The notes below the pieces were generated by a model that was given only the letters and a program-made list of their open reading frames with translations, was not told the DNA's origin and did no database searches. 64,000 nt of DNA from Epiperipatus broadwayi (lineage: Eukaryota; Onychophora; Udeonychophora; Euonychophora; Peripatidae), in the NCBI GenBank assembly GCA_028023455.1, contig JAQFVV010000012.1, positions 13,094,364-13,158,363 of the forward strand. Reading direction: 5' to 3'. Of this stretch, positions 47,290 to 60,152 are shown one piece after another (the first letter of the stretch is position 1; each line of letters begins with the position of its first letter). The position numbers were made by a program, and so were the translations under genes.

Positions 47290-48690
47290 AATCATAATTA
47301 CATGTTGAACTATTTTCAGCATCTAATATTAATTGATGTTTTAAAAAAAATGTAAACTTTATTTAAAACTTTTCAAATACTCTCAACTGTTAGTAATAGC
47401 ACACAGACTAGTATTTAAAGCATAACATTTTAAGTGATATTATTCTTCTCTCTTCTTCAGATGTTGCTGAACTGACTAGCAATAGGGGCAGCATGAGAAT
47501 CAAGCTAGGAACCTCTGTACTTGTGAAATAATAAATTTAAGATGACACACTAATCAATTACGCTATTCTCTCAAAACCAACAGTCAGTCTTAATTTCCCC
47601 ACTTTTTTCTCATGGGCAAGGTTAATGAGTGGTTTCAAAACATTATGAATTATTGCATTAGATTGACTTATGGTTGTTTGTCACTATCATGTGCAAAACT
47701 TCTCTCTTTTTTTTTTTTTACTTTTTCCTTTCTATGTGATTATAGATCATTTTTAAAACAGTTCATTAAGTTTTCCTGAAGCTTTGTGACAATAGTATTT
47801 TAGTTGGAATTATATATTGAATTATTTCCATCAAGTAGTATTAAATGTCTTTAAAAAAATTTGATTTTATTTAAATATTCCAAATACATTTCAAATGTTA
47901 GTAATAGCACACAGGTTATTATATGCACAGTGTTTCAAGAGATATTAATTTCCTCTCTTCTTTAGGCGTTGCTGACCTGACCTAACCATTGGATCCTTAG
48001 ACTTTTTGAATATTGAATTTTAATATAACACTCTAATCAACTAGGTTCAGAAGGTTAGAGCGTTATCTTAAAATTCAATATTCAAGAATCTAGGGTTCCC
48101 TGTTTGATTTTTATGTTGATACTGTCACTGGTGAGACCAGCAACACCTGAAAAAGAGAAGTGAATAATACCTCTTGAAATGTTGTGCATATGCGAACCTA
48201 TGTGCTATTACTAACAGTTGAATGTATTTAGAATATTTAAATAAAGTTAATTTTTTCTAAAGACATTCAATATTTATATTAGATAATGAAAATATTCCAA
48301 TATATAAATACAACTCATTAAGTTTGCTCTTAAGAAAAAAATTGAGAAATGAAGAAGACTCTCATAGATAAATATATGAAATTTCAATTGCCAATTACCT
48401 TTGACAAAATGATCTAATTGATTAAAGCATCACCTTAAATTAAATATTCATAAATCCAAAAATCCCTGGTTAAATTCCCATGCTAGTACTGTCACTGGTC
48501 AGACCAGCAATAGAGAGAATAATAGCATGCAAAACATGTTATGTGTTAATCTGTGTGGTATTACCGTTGAGTTGAATGTAATTGAAAAGTTTAAATAACA
48601 TTCGAAATTTTTTAAAAATATCAACAATTAATATTAAATGATGGAAATAGTTCAATATATAATTACAATTTAAATACCATCATCACAAAA
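47290..48690. mobile_element. Palindromic SINE-like element, copy 2 (interrupted by copy 3)
   Basis: The left arm (47290-47740) and right arm (from 48315 to about 48690) match copy 1, including the right end ccatcatcacaaaac. The tRNA-type boxes are degraded (left arm near 47500-47570, right arm near 48420-48480). The element is split inside the right arm by the insertion 47774-48314. Confidence 0.75.
47774..48314. mobile_element. Palindromic SINE-like element, copy 3 (nested, 541 bp)
   Basis: A short member of the same family lacking the central portion. It starts TCCTGAAGCTTTGTGAC and ends ...aatacaact, with a join near 48040 that brings the two tRNA-derived segments together. It is flanked by an 11-bp direct repeat TCATTAAGTTT (47763-47773 and 48315-48325). 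The host element continues after the second repeat with gctcttaag. Confidence 0.75.
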
Positions 48691-50409
48691 CTTTCACACA
48701 ACCCCTATTGTGATATCATCTACTTATTCCCACTATCAACTCCTCCCAATCCACAATCAATAAATCATTGTGTTCATCATTAATGCATTCTCTTTTCTTC
48801 ACTCATTCCATTTTAATAAAACTGTTTTAATAGTTATATATTTTCTCACATTTTCAATTCTCACCATAACTCAAAAAATCTCTTCTTTTGTTCTTTTATC
48901 TTTATATTTTTTATATGTCCCATTCCAAAAAATAAAAGTTATATTCTTCCTATATTTTCACATAAATAGCATTTACAGATAAAACACTTATTCTATTTTC
49001 TTTCCTTTTCTATCCAAAACTCTTGCTTTTACCCCAAATAACAATACCCTTTATATATGCTTTCATTTCCCATATATATCATAAATGCTTTCATTTTATA
49101 TATAAATATATATTGAGACAGATTAATATTATGACACATAACATACATAGTGTGTGTGTATATATATATATGTGTGTGTGTGTAAGTTTTAAAAAAATAG
49201 TAAAAATGAACACTAACAAAATTAGATAATTATTTAAAATAAAGTCTAGAATAATTGAAATATTGATTAAGTAATAATACTTCTTAATATTTTTGAAATA
49301 CTATAAATTATGTAAAAAGATTACTACTAAAAATATTTTGTCTCCTTTCTAATTTTCATAAATGTAAATTAAAAAACACAGTGATGGTAATTTAGTTATT
49401 ATCTTGTTATATTAGTCAAGGGAAAACCTTACTATTAATCTTCTATTTATAAATTCTGTTGTATCTAATATAAATAATGGGTTCAGTTTATCTGAAAAAA
49501 TGTGTAAAAAGCTAGAGTAGTTGTTACTAGTTTCTAAGTTGATTGAGTTTGGATTCTTAGAAGAGTGGTCAGCTACTAGATGATTTCATGGCCAATATAT
49601 GTGTAATAGATACCACATGCCCAGATCAATTTTGGAAATTATTGAAGATGAAATGTGTTGAAAGTGCCAACAATGGTCATATATATATATGTTAACCAGA
49701 TTATGCCATACTGGCAATCTGTAAAAAAAAAAAACAACAGCTTACCCTTAACATTCCAGTGCTATATTTTACTTATACTACTTCATATATACATAGAAGC
49801 ACAAATGAAAGCAGCATAGAAGAAAACTTTACTATCAGACATATAAATACTGTCCATAAGCAACATCAATTTTACTAAAGTTTGAAGCACAACTGAGTAA
49901 AAGATATATTAATATTGATATTTTAAATATTAGCTAGTGTTAATAAAAAATTCACTTCTATTTTTTTGCCTACAAGAGCATGTTTAATCTCTCCTATACT
50001 GACTTGCTTTAAAAGTAAACAATCTCTGAATAAATTAACCAGCTAATGAAAACAAAGTGTCTCAATAAGAAAATAAAAAGTGGCTGATCACAGGAAAGTT
50101 CCAGATAAGATTGAAAGCCTCCAGGAAATAAAAACTCTGGATATATTTTCTTTGAATTTGGTTATGCTAGTCATATGCAGATATTCGATTTATTCAATAT
50201 ATTTATATAATTAGATTGTGAAAATAATTTTATCTGTAGTGCAAACATAACTAAAATAATTGAAATATTTTTTTATACTATAACACAATGTAAATCCATA
50301 GTTACATACATACATATACATTTAAATCTATTCACTATATATTGATTAAAATATTTTGTACTAACATATATCCATGTCTGTGTGCTTATATTTGTGTTAT
50401 TTAAACCAT
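48691..50409. other. AT-rich non-genic stretch
   Basis: Includes a (TG/TA)n microsatellite at 49149-49183. Open frames at 48770-48982 and 49023-49229 translate pyrimidine-rich or TA-rich DNA and have no domain. No gene recognised. Confidence 0.5.
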
Positions 50410-50419
50410 TTATTTATAT

Positions 50420-53400
50420 TGCTTGCCTGAAGATTTGTGATGATGATATTGTACTTGTATTTGATATGTTGAACTATTTCCATTATCTAATATTATGTCT
50501 AGAAAATTTTTAAACTTTATTTCAATTTTCCAATTGAATTCAACTATTACTAATAGCACATAGGTTAGTATAAACAGAACATTTTGAGTGGTATTATTCT
50601 CTATTCTTCAGATATTGCTGGAACTGACCAGTGATAGTACTAACATGGAAATTGAACCTGGATCTTTAAATTTTTGAATAATGAATATTAAAATAACACA
50701 AGGTCATTCTACTAATGGCAAATCAGTAGAAATTTCATATACTTATATATAAGGTTCTTCATGAATTATTCACTTTTTCCTAAAAGCAAAGTTAATTACT
50801 CGTTTCCAAACATTATGTACAGTCATATTAGGTTGATTAATGGGATTATTTGCCATTGACATATTAGCAGCTTTTTGGAATTTTCTTCTTTTTACCTTTT
50901 TATCTCTATCCAATAGTTTTATTTTCCCAATCAAATATGTTTGTTGGTATGAACATAGTCTTTTATTTTAGGTACATTTGTTTTCTCTTTTCTAATCATC
51001 AGTTTATGCTCTTGCAATCACTTTTCAATGAGGTAACTGATCTCATCAATATTTCATACATATAGTTTTTTCTTTTCAGCAATTCAAGTTTAGGCTTTAT
51101 AGATGTAAGAATTCATTATAGGGTGGTATGACATTGGAAAGTTGTTCTGAAGTCATATTGATTGCAGAAAATAGAAAAAAGAAATTCAAAGAAGCTGCTT
51201 AAAGTACAATGGCAAATAATCCCATAAGTGAATCTAATGACACTACATAATGTCTGGGAACCACTAATTAACTTTGCTTTTAGCAAAAAATGGAAAATTC
51301 AGGAGGAATCTCATATATAAGTACGTTAAAATTTCTACTAACTATTGCTTTTGGCAGAATGTCCCAGTTGGTTAGAGCATTATCTTAAAATTCAATATTC
51401 AAAATCAACAGATTCCTCACTAATACTATCCCTGGTCAGGCCAGCAATACCTGAAGAAGCAAGATGAATAATACCACTCAAAATGTTGTGTGTACACTAA
51501 CCTGTGTGCTATTACTAACAGTTAAATATAATTGAAAAATTAAGCCAATAAGCCACTCAGTGCAAGCCAGAGTAATCAATGGATGCCAGAAGGCTTGTGC
51601 ATAAAATCCCCATATAGTGCCTACTCATCCTATATCCCCAAACTAGTTTCTGGCTTGTGGCCTTCGTCAGTGAGGAGCCTTGGATCTGAGAGCACTGCAC
51701 CTAGAACTTAGGATCTAATACAACTCTCCAGCAGCCACCTTTTATCTTTATTTAATTACGAAACTATGAGTCTTAAATTGAAAATACTATAATATTTTCA
51801 ATTCTAGCTCATTAGCTTATATAATCATATAGATCTAAACTCAGTTCAGTACCTATACATTTTGGTGTTTTTGGTTCTTTAATAACAACAGCCACCACTA
51901 TCCTATGAGGCAGGATTGGTTTTAAGCCAATAAACTATTTCTTATGCTTTCTTATAACTGTTATTAAAACAGGCAAAACTCTACATACGTATCGCCACTC
52001 AGTGCAAGCCAGAGTAATCATTGGATGCTAGAAGGATTGTGCATAAAATCTCTATCTAGTGCCTACTTATCCAATATCCCCAGTCGAGTTTCTGACTTGT
52101 GGTCTTCGTCACTATGGAGCCTTGGATCTGGGAGCACTGCACCTAGAACTTAGGATCTAATACAATTCTCCAGCATCCACCTTTTATCTTTATTTAACTA
52201 CAAAACTATGAATCTTAAATTGAAAATACTATAATATTGTCAATTCTAGCTCATTAGCTTATATAATCATATAGATCTAAACTCAGTTCAGTACCTATAC
52301 ATTTTGGTGTTTTTGGTTCTTTAATAACAACAGCCACCACTATCCTATGAGGCAGGATTGGTTTTAAGCCAATAAACTATTTCTTATGCTTTCTTATAAC
52401 TGTTATTAAAACAGGCAAAACTCTACATACGTATCGCCACTCAGTGCAAGCCAGAGTAATCACTGGATGCTAGAAGGATTGTGCATAAAATCTCTATCTA
52501 GTGCCTACTTATCCAATATCCCCAGTCGAGTTTCTGACTTGTGGTCTTCATCAATATGGAGCCTTGGATCTGAGAGCACTGCTAGATCTTAGGATCTAAT
52601 GCAACCCTCTAGCAACCACCTTTTATCTCTACTTACCTACAAAACTATGAGTCTTAGATTACCTTATATAGTCATATAGATCTGAACTCAGTTCAGTACT
52701 TATACATTTTGGTGTCTTTGGTTCTTTAATAACCATAGCCACCACTATCCTATTAAAAAGAATTGGTTTAAGTCAATAAACATCACATGATAACAATTTC
52801 TTATGCTTGCTTATAACTTATTAAAACAGGCAAAACTCTCCATATGTATTGCCACTCAGTACAAGCCAAAGTAATCAATGGATGCCAGAAAGCTTGTGCA
52901 TAAATTCCCCATCTAATGCCTACTCACCCAATATCCCCAGACTAGTTTCTGGCATGTGGCCTTCGTCAGTGAGAAACCTTGGATCTGAGAGCACTGCATC
53001 TAGATCTTAGGATCTAATGCAACTCTCCAGCAGCCACATTTTATCTCTACTTAACTACAAAACTATGAATCTTAAATTAAAAACACTATATTTTCAATTC
53101 AAGCTCATTAGTTTATATAGTCATATAGCTTGAATTGAAAATATTATAAGGTTTTCAATTTAAGACTCATAGTTTTGTAGCTTAGTAGAGATAAAAGGTG
53201 GCTGCTGGAGAGTTGCATTAAATCCTAAGATCTAGGTGCAGTGCTCTCATATCCAAGACTCCTCACTGACGAAGGCCCAAGTCAGACACTCGACTGGGAA
53301 TATTGGATAGATAGGCACTAGATAAAGATTTTATGCACAAGCCTTCTAGAATCCAGTGATTACTCTGGCTTGCACTAGGTGGCAATATGTATGGAGAGTT

Positions 53401-53913
53401 TTGCCTGTTTTAATAACAGTTATAAGAAAGCACAAGAAATAGTGATCATGTGATGTTTACTGGCTTAAAAACCAATCCTGTCTTATAGGATAGTAGTGGC
53501 TATGGTTATTAAAGAACCAAAAACACCAAAATGTATAGGTACTGAACTGAGTTCAGATCTATATGACTATATAAGCTAATGAGCTTGAATTGAAAATATT
53601 ATAGTGTTTTCAATTTAAGACTCATAGTTTTGTAGTTAAATAGAGATAAACAGTGGCTGCTGGAGGGTTGTATTAGATCCTAAGATTTAGGTGCAGTGCT
53701 CTCAGATCCAAGGCTCCTCACCGACGAAGGCCACTAGCCAAAAAGTAGTCTGGAGATATTGGATGAGTAGGCACTAGATGGAGATTTTATTACTCTGGCT
53801 TGGCAATACATATGGAGAGTTTTGCCTGTTTTAACTGGAAAATTGAAATAAAATTTAAAATTTTTCTAGACATAATATTAGATAATAGAAATAGTTCAAC
53901 ATATAAATACAAC
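50420..53913. mobile_element. Palindromic SINE-like element, copy 4, carrying a 2.3-kb repeat array
   Basis: The left arm begins near CCTGAAGATTTGTGATG (50425), the centre lies around 50960-51160, and the right arm runs 51170-51541 and resumes at 53837-53913. A 10-bp direct repeat TTATTTATAT (50410-50419, 53914-53923) flanks it. Degenerate promoter boxes lie near 50640-50710 and 51355-51420. The right arm is interrupted by the 442-bp array, itself bordered by near-identical 8-mers GAAAAATT (51534-51541) and GGAAAATT (53837-53844). Confidence 0.75.
51542..53836. repeat. Array of ~442-bp repeats with an internal inversion
   Basis: Direct units start at gccactcagtgcaagcc: 51552, 51994, 52436 (442-bp period) and 52851 (415 bp). 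The fourth breaks off near 53125 and the array continues in reverse orientation to 53836 in one partial unit (to about 53408) and one nearly full unit. The second and third units are almost identical, showing recent expansion. Shared landmarks are ccttggatctgagagcac, aaaactatgartcttaaatt and acattttggtgt. The same unit occurs as an inverted pair at 38502-39130. No coding capacity seen. Confidence 0.9.
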
Positions 53914-53923
53914 TTATTTATAT

Positions 53924-55109
53924 ATCTCTGTAAATTTTATTGCTATGTTTTAACAAACTATTGAAATACTTCAGATATTTGCAATTATCAGACCTTTCAT
54001 TTTATTATTATTATTTTAGCTTCTAATTAATCGATACATTTATTAATCATTATTTTGAACTATTCTACTGAAGATATTTAATACTAGAAAATAGGTTGTG
54101 TATATTTGCTCTTGTTCACTCATTAGGGTATTTGCAATCCCAAAGGTAGCTTCAGACTAATAATATATGGCTTATAAAATGTATATGTATAGACATCCAT
54201 ATGATTCTCTTTAGAATTATTAGATGGTGCTAAGATAATGAAGATAACTTTTAATGTATTCTCACTTTATCGCATTTATGATGATGATTATTAGTTCATT
54301 TACAGCCAATATATTCATAACCTGATAGCTAAGAGGATTCATGATCAGCATTGTTATAGTAATTCCAGCATGTTTTGATATTTTTATAATTAATTATTTT
54401 ACCATTAATAAATGTGTGTGCACATAAATATTGCTAATTTCTTTTATAATATGCTTATAAAAAGTGACTGTTGACTCTTAATAATCAGTTGCTGTTTTTG
54501 CTATGTTTATCACCGATTATAACTTATACTACCCTCTGATGCTGATTTGTTGCTCATTTACTATGTTTATTTTCATTTATTGATGTTTATTAACAACACC
54601 CTTTGCTATCTTTATATATATATAATTCATATACTCATATAATTAAATATAAATATCTAAAATAAATTACTGGCTCATTTACTATATATATTTTCATTTA
54701 TTTATGTTTATTAGCATCACCCTTCACTATTCCGAATCATTACAATATATTGTAATAGTATATAATATGCCGTTACATTAATTTAAGATTAAAAGAAAAA
54801 CTTTAAGTTCATAAATAAAAACTAAAAAATTAAAGAGTTGTTAAACGTATATATATTCGCACAGATGCAAAACTTTAAAAGTATTTTTTTTTTTAAAAAA
54901 AAAAGTAGTTGAACGTACTTTTTTGTAAAAAAAGATAAAAGATCTAAATATAAAATATTTTAGTAAAAAGTAACGTAAGTAAAAATAGAAACAGGTATTA
55001 ATTAATTCCTGAAATCTCAAAATGGAAATGATTGTGTTATTAATTATTGAAAAGCAAACTAGCCCTTGGGGATCTTATATAATTAAAAGTCAGATGAAAG
55101 ATATAATAA
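53924..55109. other. AT-rich non-genic stretch with a short tandem duplication
   Basis: A block of about 60 bases (ctcatttactatg, cattta, atgtttatta) at 54549-54612 recurs at 54673-54732. No gene recognised. Confidence 0.55.
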
Positions 55110-55460
55110 AAATTAAAGATTGTTTCCCGCTCTGAAGCAGAATGTCCAATAGAAGCAGAAACAAGCGCTCGGACCCTAATAAAAATGATTGATTGTTCAG
55201 TGAATCCGGACGATATGTATAAAAGGAAAAATATTGAAATTAAGGACAGTTCCAGCTTAATTTTGTGAGAAGGGTGATAAGACGCACTCATCACCCTCTC
55301 TCATTTAAAAATGAAATGACTGTTGAATTATGAATGCAGACCCGAATCATATGGGTTCTGCAATAAAATAGTACCAGGATTGAAGGAGCTAAGGCCACCT
55401 CCCGAACAACAGACCAGTCTTCAAATAAAGACTTCGTGGGAATTGGCAGCAGGAACCGGG
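55110..55460 (+). repeat. LTR-like remnant with promoter, poly(A) signals and PBS-like end
   Basis: A clearly less AT-rich island. On the plus strand it has TATAAAAGG at 55218-55226, AATAAA at 55362 and 55424, and TTGGCAGCAGGAACCGGG at 55443-55460, in the order expected for U3-R-U5 followed by a primer-binding site. No partner LTR or coding region is seen nearby, so it may be a solo or truncated LTR. The open frames on either strand (55040-55294 minus, 55323-55508 plus) have no recognisable domain and probably just reflect the composition. Confidence 0.4.
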
Positions 55461-56387
55461 AGCTCTTCTACTGTAAGATATAAATGGAAAAATGGAAAAA
55501 AAAAATAATTAAGAACTTTCAAGATTTGATAAGCTAAACCTAATTTTTTTTTTGAATGAACTTTAATCTGACTTTTCAAATTAATTATTAATGTTTAATT
55601 TTTATACTTTTGAGTTTGTTGACTTAATCATTTCCATTTTTTTTTTAATATTTATTGATTAAATTATTTAAATGCATTAAATTTAAGGTGGGTATAGATG
55701 GCTGCCTAGATTTGTTAACGTTTAATTATGTTTTTTACTTTCATATTTGATTAAAATATATAGATATTCGGTAAATATGATACCTCACGTTGAGTATTGA
55801 AAAATGTATTTATTCGAGTGTCTTTTAAGTTATTGGTGTCAATGCGGCATCTTATAATGAATGCCACTGGGTTTCTTGTAAATTTCCCTCTGCAATTACA
55901 TCAATGACTTTATATTTTGATCGTTTATGTTTATTTTGAAATGTTTTTAATTGAGCAATCTATGTAGCCTATCTATACTCAACATTCTAAAGTAAAATTG
56001 ATTAAAATGTCCATCTGTGCGAATAGTTTAAAAAAATAATTTAAATTTAAAAATTAATATTAAAATCTAAAGAAATTTTATTCCTCAATTTTATTTATAT
56101 GTGCGTTAATAAATGTTTTGTGTGTTAAGTACTGGTAGTGGTTTATTTTATTTTTTTAAATATTAATATATTTTGAGAATATAAATCTTTAGTAAAACTT
56201 ATAAAAATGTTTTAAATCTCTGCTACTCCATGAGCTAGTGACTGGAGCTGATGGTCAGAATAAAATACATATGTAAAATTTGAATCTTAACTTACGTATC
56301 TGCCTATTATATAAATTTTCTAGGTTCAAATGGCCTAGTGGCACCCTGTAGTGCAGATATGGTAAGACACCATTCTATCCAACCATT
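55461..56387. other. AT-rich non-genic stretch
   Basis: No gene seen. A short patch at 56320-56380 (ctaggttcaaatggcc) carries a B-box-like word next to the junction of the duplicated unit. Confidence 0.5.
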
Positions 56388-57303
56388 ATAATATATATTG
56401 TACATAAGTGAAACTTCATTTGGCTCCAACAGATGCCAGAGTTTATCTTAGCTTAACTATTTACTTGCAATTATCTGTTGTTTTTTTTTAAAAAAATAAT
56501 GATAAAACTAGAAGAAATTAGTTAGTTAATGAATAAGATATCATAATAATAATAATATTGTAATATTATGTAAATTTTATATGATTATGTATATAAATTC
56601 AGTAGCATGTTGGTAATTAGTTTTGTGGGAAATATAAGATAATAATTTTCTTAAAGTAAATATTTAGGTTGGTTTTTAAATTTGTAAATGTTAACTATAT
56701 CATAAAATAACTTTTGGTTTTATTTATTTCTAGTTTACAAATTATAATTGAAGTAATATTGAAAATAAAATAAATAGTATCAAATTGATTTAAAATTAAT
56801 CTTAAAGCAGTTAAATAATATTTAAATGTTTAATCTAAATTAGCCTTAACCTGTTAAGTTATCTCTAATCTAATATTCCTTAGTATTTTTATTTGTAGTT
56901 GTTTAAAAAAGTTATAATTAAGTAGAAGGCAGGTTAAAGATCATCCCCACGTGTGTGTATGTGCATGCATGGAGATGTATGAAGTAAATGAATAAATAAT
57001 AATTTAACTACAGTATTAATTTAAAAAAGGGGGAAAAACAAGAAAACAAATGAATGAATAAAATCACTATAATTAAATATTTAAAAGGTCTATTAATAAA
57101 TGAAATTGGTTTTAATTTTGTATCAGTATTTTTATTTTATGTAATATAATTTTTTTTTAAAATGTTACATAAAAAACTAATAATTAACTTTTAATTTGGT
57201 CATTAACCCACATGATTTTCAAATAAATAGATCATAATTACATCAGTGATCAGTTTTCCAGCTGATTAAAAAAAATTAGTTAAATATGAAATAAATTATA
57301 TTG

Positions 57304-57390
57304 ATTGGTTGTATTAAAAGAAATTGATGAAAATTTGGGGAGGGGTAGAAATAATCAGGATATAAATAGAGGGTTGTATTGTGTTGTGTG
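57304..57390 (+). promoter_or_regulatory. Conserved promoter-like cluster, copy 2
   Basis: ATTGG at 57304-57308, GGGGAGGGG at 57337-57345 and TATAAATAG at 57361-57369: the same elements, order and 57-base ATTGG-TATA spacing as at 21291-21356. The expected start lies near 57390, in a GTGTTGTGTGTG stretch. A donor-like AGAG/GTAATC follows at 57551/57552. Confidence 0.45.
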
Positions 57391-59229
57391 TGCGCTCTTG
57401 AATTATAAAGTATCCTGAAACTTTTCTTCTCCTCAAAAACAAGTTGTAATTTTTTTTAAAGTTTATTTATTTAATTTTTTTTAAAAAGCAAAAGTATGTT
57501 AAATTATCTTTAATTATTCTAAAATTGTGATGGACAACTGCTAAACCAGAGGTAATCCATTTTCTTGGCATTGACTTTCAATTAACTGTTAAAGCTATAG
57601 TAAAAAAATGTTTAAAGGAAATTTTATATTTGCAATCTTATCTACTAATTGCATGAATTATATATTCTGTGAAATGAAATTAAGATATAGACAATTGATT
57701 TATCTGTGGCTAAATGTCTTTATTGCCCTGAACTTTTATAGTCCTTAGTTATTATTTAAATAGCCTAAAACTAAAACAAGGAAAATTGAAAGACATTCAT
57801 AGTAACTTTATTGCAAGTTGAAATGCGTCAATATCCTTGTATTAAATTCATTTAAAGCTAATTCCAAGTCACCTATATGTTACATTAACTGCTTGTTTCT
57901 AAAAAAGTTTTATAATATATATATATTCTGCACTAAATTAATGAACTAAGAATGATTTCTTTTTATGTCAGATATATAGTATAAGTTATAATGAACTGTT
58001 ACATTTGCTTGTATCTATACATGAAATTTGTGACAACTGCTCCTAGTTCTTTAAACAGATGGAAATTTCTACTTTATAATCCCATTCTTATGTTAAAAAG
58101 AGTTAAAAAAAACATTATTTGGAAGCAAATTTTAAATGTCAAATGCAAAAATAATTTTATTTTTTTAAAAAAAAGAGAACTGTTTAAAAATGTGTCTTTT
58201 AAAAAAAAGAAATGGAATTAAAATGATGCTATATTATTGTACATGTAAACCCAGGATCCCATAATAATATTCTCAGCTGAATAATTTGTTTTACTTACCA
58301 TTCTATTGCCAGCTTATCCTTATTATTTTAATGTTTTATTATAGTGCTTCTTTGAACTAAAATATATCTTTAAAGGAAGAAATCACTTTAACTTTAAGTA
58401 CTATTAATGTTCGTTTAGAAATCTTTGCCATGCTGATGATGAATGTTTTGACCAGAAGCTTCGCGCTGTCAGATAAATTGTATTCAATAAGTTATATACA
58501 TGTCTTGAACGGAAAAACCAGTATGGAGCTGAAACTATTAACTAAAGTTACTGTATTTTTTTTTTTATTTTCCATTTTTATTTAAAAAAAAAAAAAAAAC
58601 AGAAAAATATGTGCTATATATTTTTTTAATATGTGTAATACTACTTAGCATAAATATGCCAGTTAAATTAATGTTATAATTTTAGTCTTAATAGGTTTAT
58701 TTGAATGAGTAGATATTCTACCATTCTCAGGTTATTTTATATTATTGTATTTGCTAAGCGTTTCACAAGTTAACTTATGCTTAATAATTTTTAATCTTTG
58801 GAGATTTTAATATCTGTCTTAGCTTATTTGAATGTGTGGTATTTCACTCGGTTTTATTTTAAATCAGTCAAAAAGGTTTATCAGAGTTTCCATTCATTTG
58901 TTTTATACATGCTACATCAATAATAACTGCAAATATTTTTTATATGCATTGACAATTAATATTCTCGCATTTAATTTGCAATCTTTTAAATGTCCACTAG
59001 TCACTATATTTTAATATTTAATATTTTATTATGTGTGCATTGTACCTTTGCCTAGAATTTTATATGCGTTTAGTTTTTAAGTATTTCTTATATTAGTCGG
59101 TTGACATAGTTTGCATTGTTGGTTCTGACATTGAGTATACGTGTTGTATTTTTTAAATTCTTATTGATGACTTAGTTCATGTGATGTTTATATCTTGTTA
59201 TTAGTTTAGTATTTGTTAGCCTCATAAAA

Positions 59230-59560
59230 CTATGCTTTGTTAATTAGTATGAATATGCTTAATGGAGTAGACAAGGATCTCCATCCTTATTGTATTGCTT
59301 TTCCATGAGGTGATAGTGCTTGTTCCCAATGAGGATTATTGTATACCAGATATTTATATTTCTAGTGATTGCAATTACAATTTTTTGAAGTATTTACATC
59401 CCAAGAAGAGGATCATACTTTCCTGGATGTCTTTCCTGTTCCTGATGCGCTGAGACAAGGTCCAAACATCCTATTTCCTGCCTCAAAGATAGGTATTTTT
59501 GGAAGCCACCACATTCTTATGAAGTTGTTTAGCTCTGCGGAGTACATATGTATTTGTTTG
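59230..59560. other. Conserved GC-richer block in the duplicated unit, copy 2
   Basis: Counterpart of 23340-23660. The 68-codon frame at 59369-59575 crosses it, but the paralog has an in-frame stop and one-base indels in the same stretch, so I do not call a gene. Confidence 0.4.
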
Positions 59561-60112
59561 GCCTATCACTCATGATGTATTAATGCTAGTTCCATTACAG
59601 TAGGTGATGTTGCATTTGTTTTTAGATATGTAATGACAAGATATGTATATTTGAGGAACTTTGCTTCTTCAGGTTGTAGTTAGCTATTTTAATGCTTAAA
59701 GGTATATCAATGTCTGAATTGTGCCGTTATGATAGTTTTATCATCCATAAACCAACCAACAATAAGTTATATATATATTTTTAAGTCTGTAAATTATGCA
59801 TATGGTATAAGTAGCAATTCACACATACTAATTTTAATATTTTCATCCAGGGTTTTCGCCGCTGGACTTGTAAGACATTTAAATTTTAATTTTAAAACAT
59901 TTATTATAATAATTTTATGTGGACAGAATTTATTTAAAAGGTGTATAAATTACCTCTGATGAGTGAGTGGCCCATACATCTACTTTAGTTTAAAGTTAGT
60001 TTAGTCTTATTTAAATGCATCACTAGCTATAATATTAATAGTGTTGGTGTAACTAGTGATAATTTTTAAAAATATATGCTGTAAATGCTAGTCCTAGCTT
60101 AGCGTTTGTTTA

Positions 60113-60152
60113 GCTTAGGGTAATAAATATTAGCTTAGGGTAATAAATATAA
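60113..60152. repeat. 20-bp tandem duplication
   Basis: tagcttagggtaataaatat occurs twice in a row. The paralogous position in the first copy (near 24180) has only one related word, so the duplication arose after the copies separated. Confidence 0.85.

Noticed and set aside
55040-55508. Two divergent frames (84 codons minus, 61 codons plus) as a gene pair
   Set aside because: No domains recognised; the interval fits an LTR-like remnant better.
59369-59575. 68-codon frame in the conserved block
   Set aside because: The paralogous segment has an in-frame stop and single-base indels, so protein coding is not what is conserved.
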